From positions 4,090 through 68,089 of the forward strand of contig JBNARO010000007.1 of the NCBI GenBank assembly GCA_049718665.1: DNA of 64,000 bases, in the 5' to 3' direction. This document shows, piece by piece, positions 18,271 to 26,172 of the stretch (the stretch's first letter is position 1; every line of letters starts with the position of its first letter). The translations under genes and the position numbers were made by a program. The notes beneath the pieces are model-generated. The model had not been told where the DNA came from. It made no database searches and saw nothing but the letters and a program-made list of their open reading frames with translations. This stretch comes from NZ13-RE01 sp049718665 (GTDB lineage: Bacteria > Dictyoglomota > Dictyoglomia > Dictyoglomales > Dictyoglomaceae).

Positions 18271-18541
18271 TATTCTCTCCTCCCTTTAAAGTATCTAAAA
18301 ACCAAAGTAATACTTCTTGAAAAACAGTAGTATTCAAAGAATAAATAATATATTTTCCCTTCCTTTCATCAGTTATGAGACCTGCTTCTTTTAATATTTC
18401 TAAATGATGAGATATGGTAGGCCAAGATTGAGAAAAAGAATTCGCAATTTCCCCTGCAGTCATGTTTCTTTCTGCAAGAAGTCTTAAAATTTTTCTTCTG
18501 GTCTCGTCGCTTAAAGCTTTAAAAAGTAAATCCAAAGACAT
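18254..18541 (-). CDS. ArsR-family winged-helix repressor (SdpR-like)
   Basis: A 95-aa HTH protein: LFKALSDETRRKILRLLAERNMTAGEIANSF and then the recognition helix SQSWPTISHHLEILKEAGLI and wing TDERKGKYIIYSLN. It lacks the metal-binding CVC motif of metal-sensing ArsR proteins and resembles SdpR. It is the first gene of a five-gene operon with SdpI-like, PLDc_N, ATPase and permease genes. A perfect 26-bp palindrome ends 9 bases upstream of the start codon and is the likely autoregulatory site. Confidence 0.88.
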   Translation of the reverse strand: MSLDLLFKALSDETRRKILRLLAERNMTAGEIANSFSQSWPTISHHLEILKEAGLITDERKGKYIIYSLNTTVFQEVLLWFLDTLKGGENNERKI

Positions 18542-18549
18542 TCTCTTAT

Positions 18550-18575
18550 TTCATTTAGATAATTATCTAAATGAA
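18550..18575. promoter_or_regulatory. Perfect 26-bp palindrome, probable operator of the SdpR-like repressor
   Basis: The half-site TTCATTTAGATAA (18550-18562) is followed directly by its exact reverse complement (18563-18575). It sits 9 nt upstream of the ATG of the ArsR-type gene on the minus strand, where bound repressor would block transcription or initiation. Length and position fit a dimeric winged-helix regulator. Confidence 0.75.
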
Positions 18576-18687
18576 TTCTAACAAAATTTTATGAAGAAGT
18601 CAAGAATTTATAGAAACTTCGCTCTCTAAAAACTCCATATCTATGATGCGGGGATACAGAGAGTCTGCATAAGCAGTTTCAAAACTT

Positions 18688-18717
18688 TTGACATTCCATA
18701 TGGTCAACCAATATAAT
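18688..18717 (+). promoter_or_regulatory. Transposase promoter, leaderless layout
   Basis: TTGACA (18688-18693), 18-bp spacer, TATAAT (18712-18717). The predicted start point is at about 18724, 3 nt before ATG 18727. The reading frame extends upstream to a TTG inside the -35 box, which cannot be translated from this promoter. Confidence 0.65.
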
Positions 18718-18726
18718 AATAGTGGA

Positions 18727-19137
18727 ATGAGTGGATTGGCTAAAGTTAAGTCTACACAGCACGCTAAATATCAAATTGCTTACCATTTCGTATGGATACC
18801 GAGGTATAGGAAGGCAATATTAACAGGCAAAGTTAAGAAATTTTTAGAAAGCCTTTTTAAGGAAATAACAGAAGAATATGGTTTTGAAATTCTTGCAATG
18901 GAAGTAATGCCAGACCATGTGCATCTTTTTGTTTCTGCATCTCCTAAATATGCTCCGTCAACAATAGCTAAAGTTTTTAAAGGGGTTAGTGCTAAAAAGC
19001 TATTTCAACGATTTCCTGAGCTTCGTAAAGAATATTGGAAAAACCACCTATGGGCGCCTTCTTACTACATAGGCACAGCAGGACAAGTTTCTGCAGAAAC
19101 GATTAGGAGGTATATTGAAGAATGTCAGCATCTGTAA
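18727..19137 (+). CDS. tnpA: IS200/IS605 TnpA single-stranded DNA transposase
   Basis: A 136-aa Y1 HUH transposase that cuts and rejoins single-stranded transposon ends. It shows AYHFVWIPRYRKAIL near the N-terminus, the metal motif H64-V-H66 in MPDHVHLFVSA and the catalytic tyrosine Y129 in RRYIEECQ. The start at 18727 follows the promoter position and gives the family's usual length; the in-frame ATG at 18700 lies upstream of the -10 box. All catalytic residues are present, so this half of the element may still be active. Its 3' end overlaps the start of tnpB by 16 nt. Confidence 0.9.
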   Translation: MSGLAKVKSTQHAKYQIAYHFVWIPRYRKAILTGKVKKFLESLFKEITEEYGFEILAMEVMPDHVHLFVSASPKYAPSTIAKVFKGVSAKKLFQRFPELRKEYWKNHLWAPSYYIGTAGQVSAETIRRYIEECQHL

Positions 19138-20359
19138 GATGTTTTTCAATATCTTTGCGTGATATTCCTAAAGGATACAAAATCACTCTTGGATACTTTT
19201 ACTTGCTTAAAACCAAACAGGCTAAGGTTCATACCTACGATCTTTACAACAAACTGAGAAGCAGTTTGCACTTAAGAAATCTCCAGTCCCGCAGTGCTCA
19301 AATTGTTTTAGATGAACTCGTCAGAGCCTATAAAAACGCTTTTAACGGAAATGCTAAATTCCCAAATTTTAGACCTAAAACTAAACCACACAGAACTTTA
19401 ACCTACGATAAGACAGGCTTTAAAGTCATAGGAACTAAAATACGGCTATCCCTTTCCAAAGAACTTAGAAACTGGCTAAAAGAAAAGCATAATATAGAGC
19501 TTAAATATCTTTGGGTTGAAACGGGCATAGAGCTTGACGAAAGGCTCATTAAAAATGTTCAAATCGTTCCAAAAGCTAACGCTAAAGAATTTGAACTGCA
19601 CATTATCTATGAAAAGTCCCAAAACAACACGATACCTGTCGTTAAAAGTGAAAAAGTAATGGTCTTGGACCCTAACTCTTCCAATTTCTTTGCAATTGTA
19701 ATAGAGGGTGTTGAAAAGCCTTACCTGATTGACTCCAAAGAAGATTGGACGGAGTTAAGAAGAAAGAGTTTAAAACTCATATCTTAGAAGAAAGAATTTC
19801 AAGAACTTGTTTAAAAATTAAAAGACTGCTAAGACACTATGCTCATACGGTATCAAACGTGATACTTGAACTTGCAATAAAAAACGGAGTTAAGAAAATC
19901 TACATAGGAGATGCTATCAAGAACAAAAACAAAGAAAGCAAGCTAAATAAAGAGTATTTAGAATACAAAGCTAAGGAGTGTGGGATAGAAGTAGAATACA
20001 TTTCGGAGCTTTTTACTTCAGGCGTGGACAGTTCCGTAGATGGAACTGTTAGCAAAGAAAATTACATGCCTGAAGCAAGGATAAAAAGAGGGCTTTTCAA
20101 AAGCAAGCTATTAGGCTTGCTAAATGCGGACGTCAACGCTTGCAGGAACTTTCTTAAGAGGCTTGGAAAGTTTGACCTAATAAGCGGTGTATCAAGGCCT
20201 GTAAGGTTGAGAGTTTTTCACAAGTTAAAAAGTAGCTCCGCTATTTCACTGTATGGTGGGATAGGTAGGGGTAGGGGCAGTGTGAACCTGCCCGTGGTGA
20301 TAAGGGACGACTACGATCGGCCAAACTCACCAGAAGTCCTGTATTTTAATGCAGGGTAG
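19122..20359 (+). pseudogene. tnpB: Frameshifted tnpB (RNA-guided nuclease of IS605 family)
   Basis: Two reading frames together give one TnpB. Bases 19122-19787 encode the N-terminal part up to the RuvC-I aspartate segment VMVLDPNSSNFF. The frame is lost near 19745-19787 and resumes to 20359 with HYAHTVSN, KIYIGDAIKNK and the RuvC-III segment GLLNADVNACRNFL. The RuvC-II position reads IGD rather than the canonical ED, and no four-cysteine zinc ribbon is seen; instead there is FTSGVDSSVDG, as in the TSxxSxxD subgroup. Spacing between conserved blocks is shorter than usual, suggesting internal deletions. The nuclease is probably inactive. The final ~50 codons may really be the guide-RNA scaffold read through. 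Confidence 0.8.
20200..20355 (+). ncRNA. Candidate omega RNA (TnpB guide RNA scaffold)
   Basis: In IS605 elements the guide RNA overlaps the 3' end of tnpB and runs to the right end. This stretch is G-rich, has self-complementary parts (for example GGGGCAG...CTGCCC near 20272-20301) and ends in the right-end hairpin at 20338-20355. The assignment rests on position and composition only; the guide would be the flanking bases after 20355. Confidence 0.35.
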
Positions 20360-20366
20360 TTCACAT

Positions 20367-20372
20367 TATAAT
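20367..20372 (+). promoter_or_regulatory. -10 box of ThuA-like gene
   Basis: TATAAT lies 33 nt before the ATG at 20405, just outside the right end of the IS element. Its -35 region would fall inside the IS right-end hairpin, so the insertion may have replaced the original upstream promoter half. Confidence 0.35.
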
Positions 20373-20404
20373 AACTACAAGTTTTAAATTAAGGAGAGGA
20401 GAAT

Positions 20405-21118
20405 ATGAGGGTTAAAGTAACTGTCTGGAATGAATTTAGACATGAAAGAATGCATGAAGAGGTTAAAAAAATTTATCCTGAAGGAATTCATAAAGTAATT
20501 GCAGAATATCTTATAGAAAAAGGTTTAGAGGTAAGATCTGCAACCTTAGATGAACCAGAGCATGGTTTGAGAGATGAGGTTTTAAATTCCACTGATGTTC
20601 TTATATGGTGGGGACATCTGGCTCACCATGAAGTAAAAGATGAAATAGTAGATAAAGTTCAAACGAGAGTTCTTAATGGGATGGGACTTATTGTTCTTCA
20701 CTCTGCTCACTTCTCAAAAATATTTAGGAGATTGATGGGAACAAGCTGTAATTTAAAATGGAGAGAAGAAGGAGAAAAAGAAAGGATATGGGTAGTAGAG
20801 CCAGGGCATCCTATTGCGGAAGGTCTTCCTGAATATTTTGAAATTCCTCACTCAGAGATGTATGGGGAAAGATTTGATATACCGAGACCTGACGAGTTGG
20901 TGTTTATAAGTTGGTTTAAAGGAGGAGAGGTTTTTAGAAGTGGATGTTGTTTTTACAGAGGAAAGGGAAGAATATTTTATTTTAGTCCCGGTCACGAAAC
21001 TTATCCTATATACTATCAAGAAGAGGTAAGAAAAGTAATATATAATGCAGTAAAATGGGCATCTCCTATAAGAGGAGTAGAGATTACTTTTGGAAATGTA
21101 AAATCCTTAGAAAATTAA
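20405..21118 (+). CDS. ThuA-like domain protein
   Basis: A 237-aa cytoplasmic protein of the ThuA/trehalose-utilisation family (class I glutamine amidotransferase-like fold). It shows VTVWNEFRHERMHE at the start, VLIWWGHLAHHEV, GLIVLHSAHFSKIF where the nucleophile elbow would be, and a C-terminal GRIFYFSPGHETYPIYY. ThuA relatives act in disaccharide catabolism, but the chemistry is poorly defined. AAGGAGAGGAG precedes the ATG. Its stop overlaps that of the convergent beta-CASP gene by 4 nt. Confidence 0.85.
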   Translation: MRVKVTVWNEFRHERMHEEVKKIYPEGIHKVIAEYLIEKGLEVRSATLDEPEHGLRDEVLNSTDVLIWWGHLAHHEVKDEIVDKVQTRVLNGMGLIVLHSAHFSKIFRRLMGTSCNLKWREEGEKERIWVVEPGHPIAEGLPEYFEIPHSEMYGERFDIPRPDELVFISWFKGGEVFRSGCCFYRGKGRIFYFSPGHETYPIYYQEEVRKVIYNAVKWASPIRGVEITFGNVKSLEN

Positions 21119-22656
21119 AGATAAAATGTATTTCCTTTATTTGGAAATATAACTTTACATAATCCATGGAATTTTTTGAAAAATTCTTTTTCCTGAGTAT
21201 GAATAGGAATTAAGTATTCTGGTTTTATGGTTTCAATCATTTCTTCTAAGTCCTTTCCTGTCAAATGACCACTGGCATGAAATCCTGAACTTTCCCTATC
21301 CTTTCCCAAGGACCCAAAGATTTTAATACCAAAAAGTCTCATCCAATTCTCAATTTTTTCATGATCTATAAGCATCTCTTCATTATATGCTTCACTGGAA
21401 GAATAAATATATGTTCCCCCTTGGGGATTTATATCTAAGAGAGCTGGAAAATCGTAGTAGGAGAAGCATAGGATAAAATCCTTAGGATTTTTTTGAATAT
21501 CTTTATAACCCACCATTTTCTCAGGAAAAGAAAACACCTCTAAAATTGCCTTCTCCCACTTCTCATACCTTCCCTTAGGTCTTTGATATAAAGTAATAAC
21601 ATCTTCTTTAAAAAGATTTGGGAAAAGGTCATCCGCTTCATTAAGAGCCCATAAGAGATAAATATCTTTAAGAGTTAAAACTAATTTTCTCTGTGTCTCT
21701 TTTGCTATCTCTAAGAAGCTTATTAATCTTTCAATATTTCTTGCTCCAAAATCTACAATGACTAAACCTTCACTTCCCTTTACTACTTTCAATGAATTTT
21801 CGAAAACCTCCTCTTCAGAAGTATTTTTATTACTATTGGGATGAGTTCCCTCACAGATTAGAACTACAGGTTTTACTTTTGTTACTTCTTCAATAAACTT
21901 CTTTGTTAAGTAAGAATTCCTTCCATGGAGTCTTAAATCTCCTGTGTATACAATATAACCCACTGGAGTTTCTATAGCAAAAGCTAAAGCATAAGGGATA
22001 GAGTGATCTACAGGAAAAGCCTTGATCTTAAAATCTTCTAAATTTATCTCACTGAAAAATTTAAGCTCTTTATGTTCTAAATCTCGGGAAGAGTGGCAAG
22101 TTTTCCAAAAATTATTCACACAACCCTTTTCTTCTCCTATTATGAAAAATTTCCTCTGAATATATGGTGCCTCTTTAGGAGATTTTGCCTTTAAGATTTC
22201 ATCCTCTACTTCTCTTGGAATTATATAACTTGCTTCTAAATCACTTCCTGTATCTTGAAGGGCTTTGCATATAATTGCAGAACCTAAACTTGTTATTATA
22301 GGAATATCAGGATCTAAGTAAGTAATGTATCCCATATGATCTAAATGGGCGTGAGAAAGTAATACCCCTTGAACCTCTACTTCCCTATATAAAGAGTGAT
22401 TTCTGAAATTATTCCATATCTTTGGAATCTCAAAATCTTTTCTATATATTCCTCTAAGAGGTGGCAGTAATCCTAAAATTAATAAATCTTTTATCCCTAA
22501 GATTTTTCTGGGTTTTAAGAATTCATCAAAATATTTTCCTTCTTCATTAAAATTCTGTCCAAAGTCTAAAAAAATGGAAGAAGACTTAGACTCCAGGAGA
22601 AATTTATTTCCTCCTATGCAATCTACTCCATCAAAAAAGGTAATTTTAATCTCCAA
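21115..22656 (-). CDS. Beta-CASP metallo-beta-lactamase nuclease (RNase J-like)
   Basis: A 513-aa two-metal hydrolase of the MBL/beta-CASP type (COG0595/COG1236). It starts FFDGVDCIGGNKFLLE, has LLSHAHLDHMGY (H-x-H-x-D-H), IVYTGDLRLHG as the fourth motif, a beta-CASP insertion with ICEGTHPN (~265-275), the HASGHL motif and a final PIHTQEKE. Proteins of this layout process or degrade RNA from an end. It is shorter than RNase J1 and lacks the C-terminal domain, so an exact orthology is not claimed. It lies downstream of the pseudouridine synthase gene with a 14-nt gap. Confidence 0.83.
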   Translation of the reverse strand: MEIKITFFDGVDCIGGNKFLLESKSSSIFLDFGQNFNEEGKYFDEFLKPRKILGIKDLLILGLLPPLRGIYRKDFEIPKIWNNFRNHSLYREVEVQGVLLSHAHLDHMGYITYLDPDIPIITSLGSAIICKALQDTGSDLEASYIIPREVEDEILKAKSPKEAPYIQRKFFIIGEEKGCVNNFWKTCHSSRDLEHKELKFFSEINLEDFKIKAFPVDHSIPYALAFAIETPVGYIVYTGDLRLHGRNSYLTKKFIEEVTKVKPVVLICEGTHPNSNKNTSEEEVFENSLKVVKGSEGLVIVDFGARNIERLISFLEIAKETQRKLVLTLKDIYLLWALNEADDLFPNLFKEDVITLYQRPKGRYEKWEKAILEVFSFPEKMVGYKDIQKNPKDFILCFSYYDFPALLDINPQGGTYIYSSSEAYNEEMLIDHEKIENWMRLFGIKIFGSLGKDRESSGFHASGHLTGKDLEEMIETIKPEYLIPIHTQEKEFFKKFHGLCKVIFPNKGNTFYL

Positions 22657-22670
22657 GTTAATCCTCCCTG

Positions 22671-23363
22671 TTAAAGTAGTTGAGAAAGAGATGGAAATTT
22701 TTCAGAAAAAGTCTTTGGAGGATCTATTTTAAATTCCATGACCTCATCCCTCACAGGATGTTTAAATTTTATCTTAAAACAATGAAGGGCAATATGATTA
22801 TTAAAAAATTTCTCCTTTGAACCATATTTTTTATCCCCCAAGATAGGACATCCTATATAAGAAAGTTCTGCTCTTAATTGATGCTTTCTACCTGTTTTTG
22901 GATTAAGTTCCCAAAGGATCAATCCCTTTTCTTTTCGAAGAACTTTAAAATAGGTTACAGCTTTCTTTGAACCTGGAATTTCTTTTTCAAAAATCAAGGC
23001 TTTTCTATTTTTCTCATCCCAAAAAATATAGTTTTCCCAAGTTCCTTCTTTCAGCGAGGTTTTTCCCTCCGAAATAGCAAGGTATATTTTCTCTACTCTT
23101 TGTTCCCTGAAAGCTTGAGAAAGCCTACTGGCAGATTTTGAATTTCTTGCAAAAACTAAAACTCCAGATACATTCTTGTCTAGCCTATGGACTATTCCCA
23201 AGAATACATTTCCAGGTTTTTTATACTTTTCTTTTATATAAGCCTTTGCAATTTCTAATAAAGTGACTCTCTTTGTGGCATCACCCTGAACTAAAATCCC
23301 TGCGGGTTTTTCTACCACTAATAAGTGATTATCTTCGTAAATTATTTTTAAATTAAAATCCAT
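22671..23363 (-). CDS. RluA-family pseudouridine synthase (no S4 domain)
   Basis: A 230-aa protein with the RluA-family catalytic segment GIVHRLDKNVSGVLVFARN (active-site Asp in HRLDK). It also has NHLLVVEKPAGILVQGD near the start and LNPKTGRKHQLRAELSYIGCPILGDKKYG at the C-terminal side. It converts uridine to pseudouridine in rRNA or tRNA. The absence of an S4 domain distinguishes it from the paralogue at 37509. It starts next to the stop of the DUF123 gene and likely shares its operon. Confidence 0.93.
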   Translation of the reverse strand: MDFNLKIIYEDNHLLVVEKPAGILVQGDATKRVTLLEIAKAYIKEKYKKPGNVFLGIVHRLDKNVSGVLVFARNSKSASRLSQAFREQRVEKIYLAISEGKTSLKEGTWENYIFWDEKNRKALIFEKEIPGSKKAVTYFKVLRKEKGLILWELNPKTGRKHQLRAELSYIGCPILGDKKYGSKEKFFNNHIALHCFKIKFKHPVRDEVMEFKIDPPKTFSEKFPSLSQLL

Positions 23364-23711
23364 TTATACCTTGAAGAGATGAGATTTACATTTACAATCT
23401 GATGAACCGAAGTAAGGAATAAAATCCTTTTTCCTCTGAAATGCTTTTGCAATCTCACACTCATAGCTTCTTTCTGCCTCTATATAAATTACTCCTACAA
23501 CTTTTGCGATGTCTTCACTTAATAAATAATCAATATGCCAAAACTTCTTTTTATTTTTAGAGATATGTCGAAGGATTCTTTTTTCTAAATTATTTTGAGC
23601 AGAACCTACATAAGCATAAATTCCCTTAGTAAATCTTATCTTTCCTAAGGATCCTATATTTAATTCCAAATCTCTTTCCAGATTAATAAGAAGAATATAA
23701 ATTCCTTTCAT
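23364..23711 (-). CDS. DUF123 GIY-YIG-like protein
   Basis: A 115-aa protein matching DUF123, a GIY-YIG-like endonuclease-fold family (COG1833). It has GIYILLINLERDLEL at the start and KGIYAYVGSAQNNLEKRILRH corresponding to GIY-YIG and the catalytic Arg. Further conserved segments are FWHIDYLL, the Glu in SYECEIA and the terminal SSDCKCKSHLF. Function is unproven; nucleic-acid cleavage or repair is inferred from the fold. It overlaps the 3' end of the deacetylase gene by 29 nt. Confidence 0.85.
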   Translation of the reverse strand: MKGIYILLINLERDLELNIGSLGKIRFTKGIYAYVGSAQNNLEKRILRHISKNKKKFWHIDYLLSEDIAKVVGVIYIEAERSYECEIAKAFQRKKDFIPYFGSSDCKCKSHLFKV

Positions 23712-24735
23712 TATTAGTTTTTTTCTTAATAGTATGAACTTTCCTAAGGGGAGAAAAAGAAGGTTGCACCTTTTCCTGTTTTCCCAAAAATTCTGAAACC
23801 TTTTGAGACACAGACGTAATACAAGTTTTAATAATTCCCCAGATGTTTTCGTTATAAAAGGCTGTCTGTAGTATTTTTAAATTTAATCTTGATACACTCA
23901 TATTGTAGCTTCCTACAGGAATTCTTTTCACAATATATGGATCCTTAAATTCTTGTTTATCTACTCCTTTTATAGTAGTATAGAAATATCTAAAGCCTAA
24001 TTCCTCTGCTATTTTAATAACTTTAGAATTATATGCTCCATAAGGAAAACATAAAGATTCTATATGAGTATTGAGTTTTTCCTCCAGTAATATTTTAGAT
24101 AATTGTAAATCAATCCTCACACGATTTCTATATTCTTCATCGTCTTCTTTATGCCCTGTTTGAGGATCATAGATATGAGTTATAAGAGCGGGACTTTTAT
24201 GTCCCCATTTATCTCTCAAAGTATAGTAATGAGAATCATAAGTATGAGAGCCAAAAGTTATAAGTCCACTTTTTTGCATTTCTTCCATTTCTTTCCATGT
24301 TAAGTGTCCATTTGTTCCAATCCTGGATACTATTACAAAATTTATAGCGGGAAATTTTAACTCTTTTAAGATGGGATAAGCATATTTATAAAAACTTTCA
24401 TATCCATCATCAAAAGTAATAAGTACAGCATTCTCAGGAACTTCTCCCTTTCCCTCTAAAAATTTTTCAAAAACATAAGAAGATATAGGATGAAAACCCA
24501 TTTCTTTAAGATAAATCATGTGAGATTTAAAAAGACTTGGGGAAATGGAAATAGGTCCTTGTATTTTTGGATCAATTTGATGATAAACAAGAACGATAAC
24601 TTTATCTTTATAGGGAAAACTAAGAAAGGGAATATGATCATGATTAGGCAAAGAATCAGGTTCTAACCTTGCATAAGAAATATTAAAAATAAAAAGAATA
24701 ACCAGTAAGAATATTTTAATCCCAGTCTTTTCCAT
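23683..24735 (-). CDS. Exported polysaccharide deacetylase (NodB/CE4 family)
   Basis: A ~350-aa secreted protein: signal peptide in the first ~24 residues (to ISYAR), then a NodB domain with VLVYHQIDPK, the metal/catalytic motif ITFDDGYESF, FGSHTYDSHYYT, SLCFPYGAYNSKVI and IKRIPVG. It should remove N-acetyl groups from peptidoglycan or exopolysaccharide outside the cell. I start at ATG 24735, preceded by GAGGGGA, rather than at a TTG six codons upstream that overlaps that site. Its 3' end overlaps the DUF123 gene. Confidence 0.88.
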   Translation of the reverse strand: MEKTGIKIFLLVILFIFNISYARLEPDSLPNHDHIPFLSFPYKDKVIVLVYHQIDPKIQGPISISPSLFKSHMIYLKEMGFHPISSYVFEKFLEGKGEVPENAVLITFDDGYESFYKYAYPILKELKFPAINFVIVSRIGTNGHLTWKEMEEMQKSGLITFGSHTYDSHYYTLRDKWGHKSPALITHIYDPQTGHKEDDEEYRNRVRIDLQLSKILLEEKLNTHIESLCFPYGAYNSKVIKIAEELGFRYFYTTIKGVDKQEFKDPYIVKRIPVGSYNMSVSRLNLKILQTAFYNENIWGIIKTCITSVSQKVSEFLGKQEKVQPSFSPLRKVHTIKKKTNNERNLYSSY

Positions 24736-24783
24736 AAAAATTCCCCTCTCCAAAATTTTAAAATAAAAACCTTAAAAATTATA

Positions 24784-24804
24784 CCACAAAAAATATTTTT
24801 GTGG
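24784..24804. terminator. Short hairpin CCACAAAAA/TTTTTGTGG
   Basis: CCACAAAAA (24784-24792) pairs exactly with TTTTTGTGG (24796-24804) with a 3-nt loop. It lies between the start of the deacetylase gene (minus strand) and the repeat region, and could stop read-through in either direction or belong to the repeat. Confidence 0.4.
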
Positions 24805-24816
24805 CGTCCACACTTG

Positions 24817-24958
24817 GTATCTGACTTGTAATCACTTTTATCATCCCTCAAATATCAGGACTAGCCTTCTTTTCTTGCTTATCTTTATCTTCTTACAAAA
24901 ATATTAGCTCTACCACAAGGAGGCATTTCTTTTTCAATACTGATTACAGGTCAGATAC
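24817..24958. repeat. 142-bp segment bounded by 18-bp inverted repeats (MITE-like candidate)
   Basis: GTATCTGACTTGTAATCA (24817-24834) and TGATTACAGGTCAGATAC (24941-24958) are inverted copies with a single mismatch, bounding ~106 bp without a gene. No target duplication is obvious. It lies directly upstream of a decayed GH5 gene. It could be a small non-autonomous element, a remnant of a larger one, or a long leader stem. Confidence 0.5.
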
Positions 24959-24975
24959 ACAAAATTCTTGACACT

Positions 24976-24997
24976 ATGACATTTTGTGGCATGTCAT
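24976..24997. promoter_or_regulatory. Operator-like inverted repeat after a TTGACA box
   Basis: ATGACAT (24976-24982) and ATGTCAT (24991-24997) form a perfect 7-bp inverted repeat with an 8-bp spacer. It begins 3 bp after a TTGACA at 24968-24973. The arrangement looks like a regulated promoter for the downstream glycosidase remnant, but no well-placed -10 box is seen. Confidence 0.35.
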
Positions 24998-25021
24998 TTA
25001 ATATAGTAGGGGGGAGCTGAA

Positions 25022-25821
25022 ATGAAGTATTTAAAAATGAGGAACTTTGCAATGAATAAATCTTTACCTATTATGAGAGTGATAAAGGATGAATATTTTA
25101 AGCTAATAAAAGATGCAGGATTTGACCATGTAAGGATACCTATTCATCATTACAAAGAGATTATGCAGGAACCTGAGAAACATAAAGAAAGATTCCTAAA
25201 GCTTTGGGAACAAATTGCAGACCATTACAAAAATTATCCAGAGAGTTTGTGGTTTGAGCTTTTAAATGAGCCTTGTTTTAATTTGAAAAGTAACCTTTGG
25301 AATCAATATTTAAAAGAAGCTATAAAAGTTATAAGAAAAACTAATCCCACAAGAAAAATAATTGTTGGTCCTACAGAATGGAATCATGTATATAAGCTCA
25401 GTGAACTTGAAATTTCTTTGGATGATAAAAATCTAATTGTAACTTTCCATTATTACAATCCTTTTAATTTTACTCGTCAGGGAGCAAAGTGGGTAAATCC
25501 TACCCCTCCTGTAGGGGTGAAGTGGATGGGAACTGATAATGAAAAAAAGCAATAGAATTTGAACTTGATATAGCAGTAAACTGGGCAAAGAAAAATGATA
25601 ATGTACCATTATATATGGGAGAATTTGGAACTTACTCTAAAGCTGATATGGATTCTCGAGTAAGATGGACATCTTTTGTGACAAGATCAGCAGAAAAAAG
25701 AGGAATAGCTTGGAGTTATTGGGAATTCTGTGCTGGTTTTGGTATATATGATCCTTTAAACAAAACTTGGAGAGTCCCATTACTTAAAGCATTGATTCCT
25801 GAAACGAAAATTAGCGAATAA
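25022..25821 (+). pseudogene. Decayed GH5 endoglucanase gene
   Basis: The frame starting at 25022 encodes GH5 segments DEYFKLIKDAGFDHVRIPI, SLWFELLNEPCF (acid/base Glu) and TFHYYNPFNFTRQGA, then stops at 25555. The remainder continues in another frame to 25821 with VPLYMGEFGTYS (nucleophile Glu) and SYWEFCAGFGIYD. The shift is in a 7-A run near 25540; one more A restores the frame. The signal peptide and first barrel strand are missing, and VRIPI joins directly to HHYKEI where intact GH5 enzymes have ~45 more residues. At least three lesions therefore mark it as non-functional. Confidence 0.82.
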
Positions 25822-25869
25822 GAAAAAGATAGATAATGCACGGGGAGGAGGGAAATCCTGCCTAACTAT

Positions 25870-26169
25870 TTATAATGAACTCAAAATGTTTTTTAAAGAA
25901 AATACTAACTCTCCTACTTCTCTTACCTTTATTCTAACTTTTGGGTTCTCGCCTTTTATATTTATTTCAAATCTTACTCTGTCTCCTAATCCCCAATCTA
26001 CAGGTAAATTCTTATTTAATTTTATCTCTCCATCCTCCATAGAGAGATCTTCAATTCTTAAGGGCATAACATAATTAACAGCCTCAAAGCTTATATAATT
26101 TTCCTTCTGAACTATGCTTTTTTTGTCAATCATCTGAAGAAAGTAAGATAGATATGGGTCATAATACAT
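25870..26169 (-). CDS. Hypothetical 99-aa protein
   Basis: A small protein with no family I recognise. It begins MYYDPYLSYFLQMIDKKSIV and has a beta-strand-rich second half (GDRVRFEINIKGENPKVRIKVREVGELVF). No TM helix, cysteine or catalytic motif is apparent. GGAGGGAT stands 5 nt before the ATG and overlaps the end of the GDPD gene, so it is expressed with that operon. It could be a PilZ-like or other small beta-barrel domain, but this is a guess. Confidence 0.6.
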   Translation of the reverse strand: MYYDPYLSYFLQMIDKKSIVQKENYISFEAVNYVMPLRIEDLSMEDGEIKLNKNLPVDWGLGDRVRFEINIKGENPKVRIKVREVGELVFSLKNILSSL

Positions 26170-26172
26170 CTT

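Larger units (their letters stand above)
18646..20355 (+). mobile_element. IS200/IS605-family insertion sequence (tnpA intact, tnpB broken)
   Basis: The element carries a Y1 transposase gene overlapping a broken tnpB and has visibly higher G+C than its surroundings. Candidate subterminal hairpins mark the ends: ATGCGGG/TCTGCAT (18646-18670, with two G-T pairs) at the left and CCTGTATT/TTAATGCAGG-type pairing (20338-20355) at the right. Exact ends and the target tetranucleotide cannot be fixed without an empty-site comparison. It sits between the repressor operator and the ThuA-like gene and interrupts no gene visibly. Confidence 0.8.

Noticed and set aside
18688..18726. Longer TnpA beginning at TTG 18688 or ATG 18700
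   Set aside because: Both lie in or before the promoter -10 element; the 136-aa form from 18727 matches the family length.
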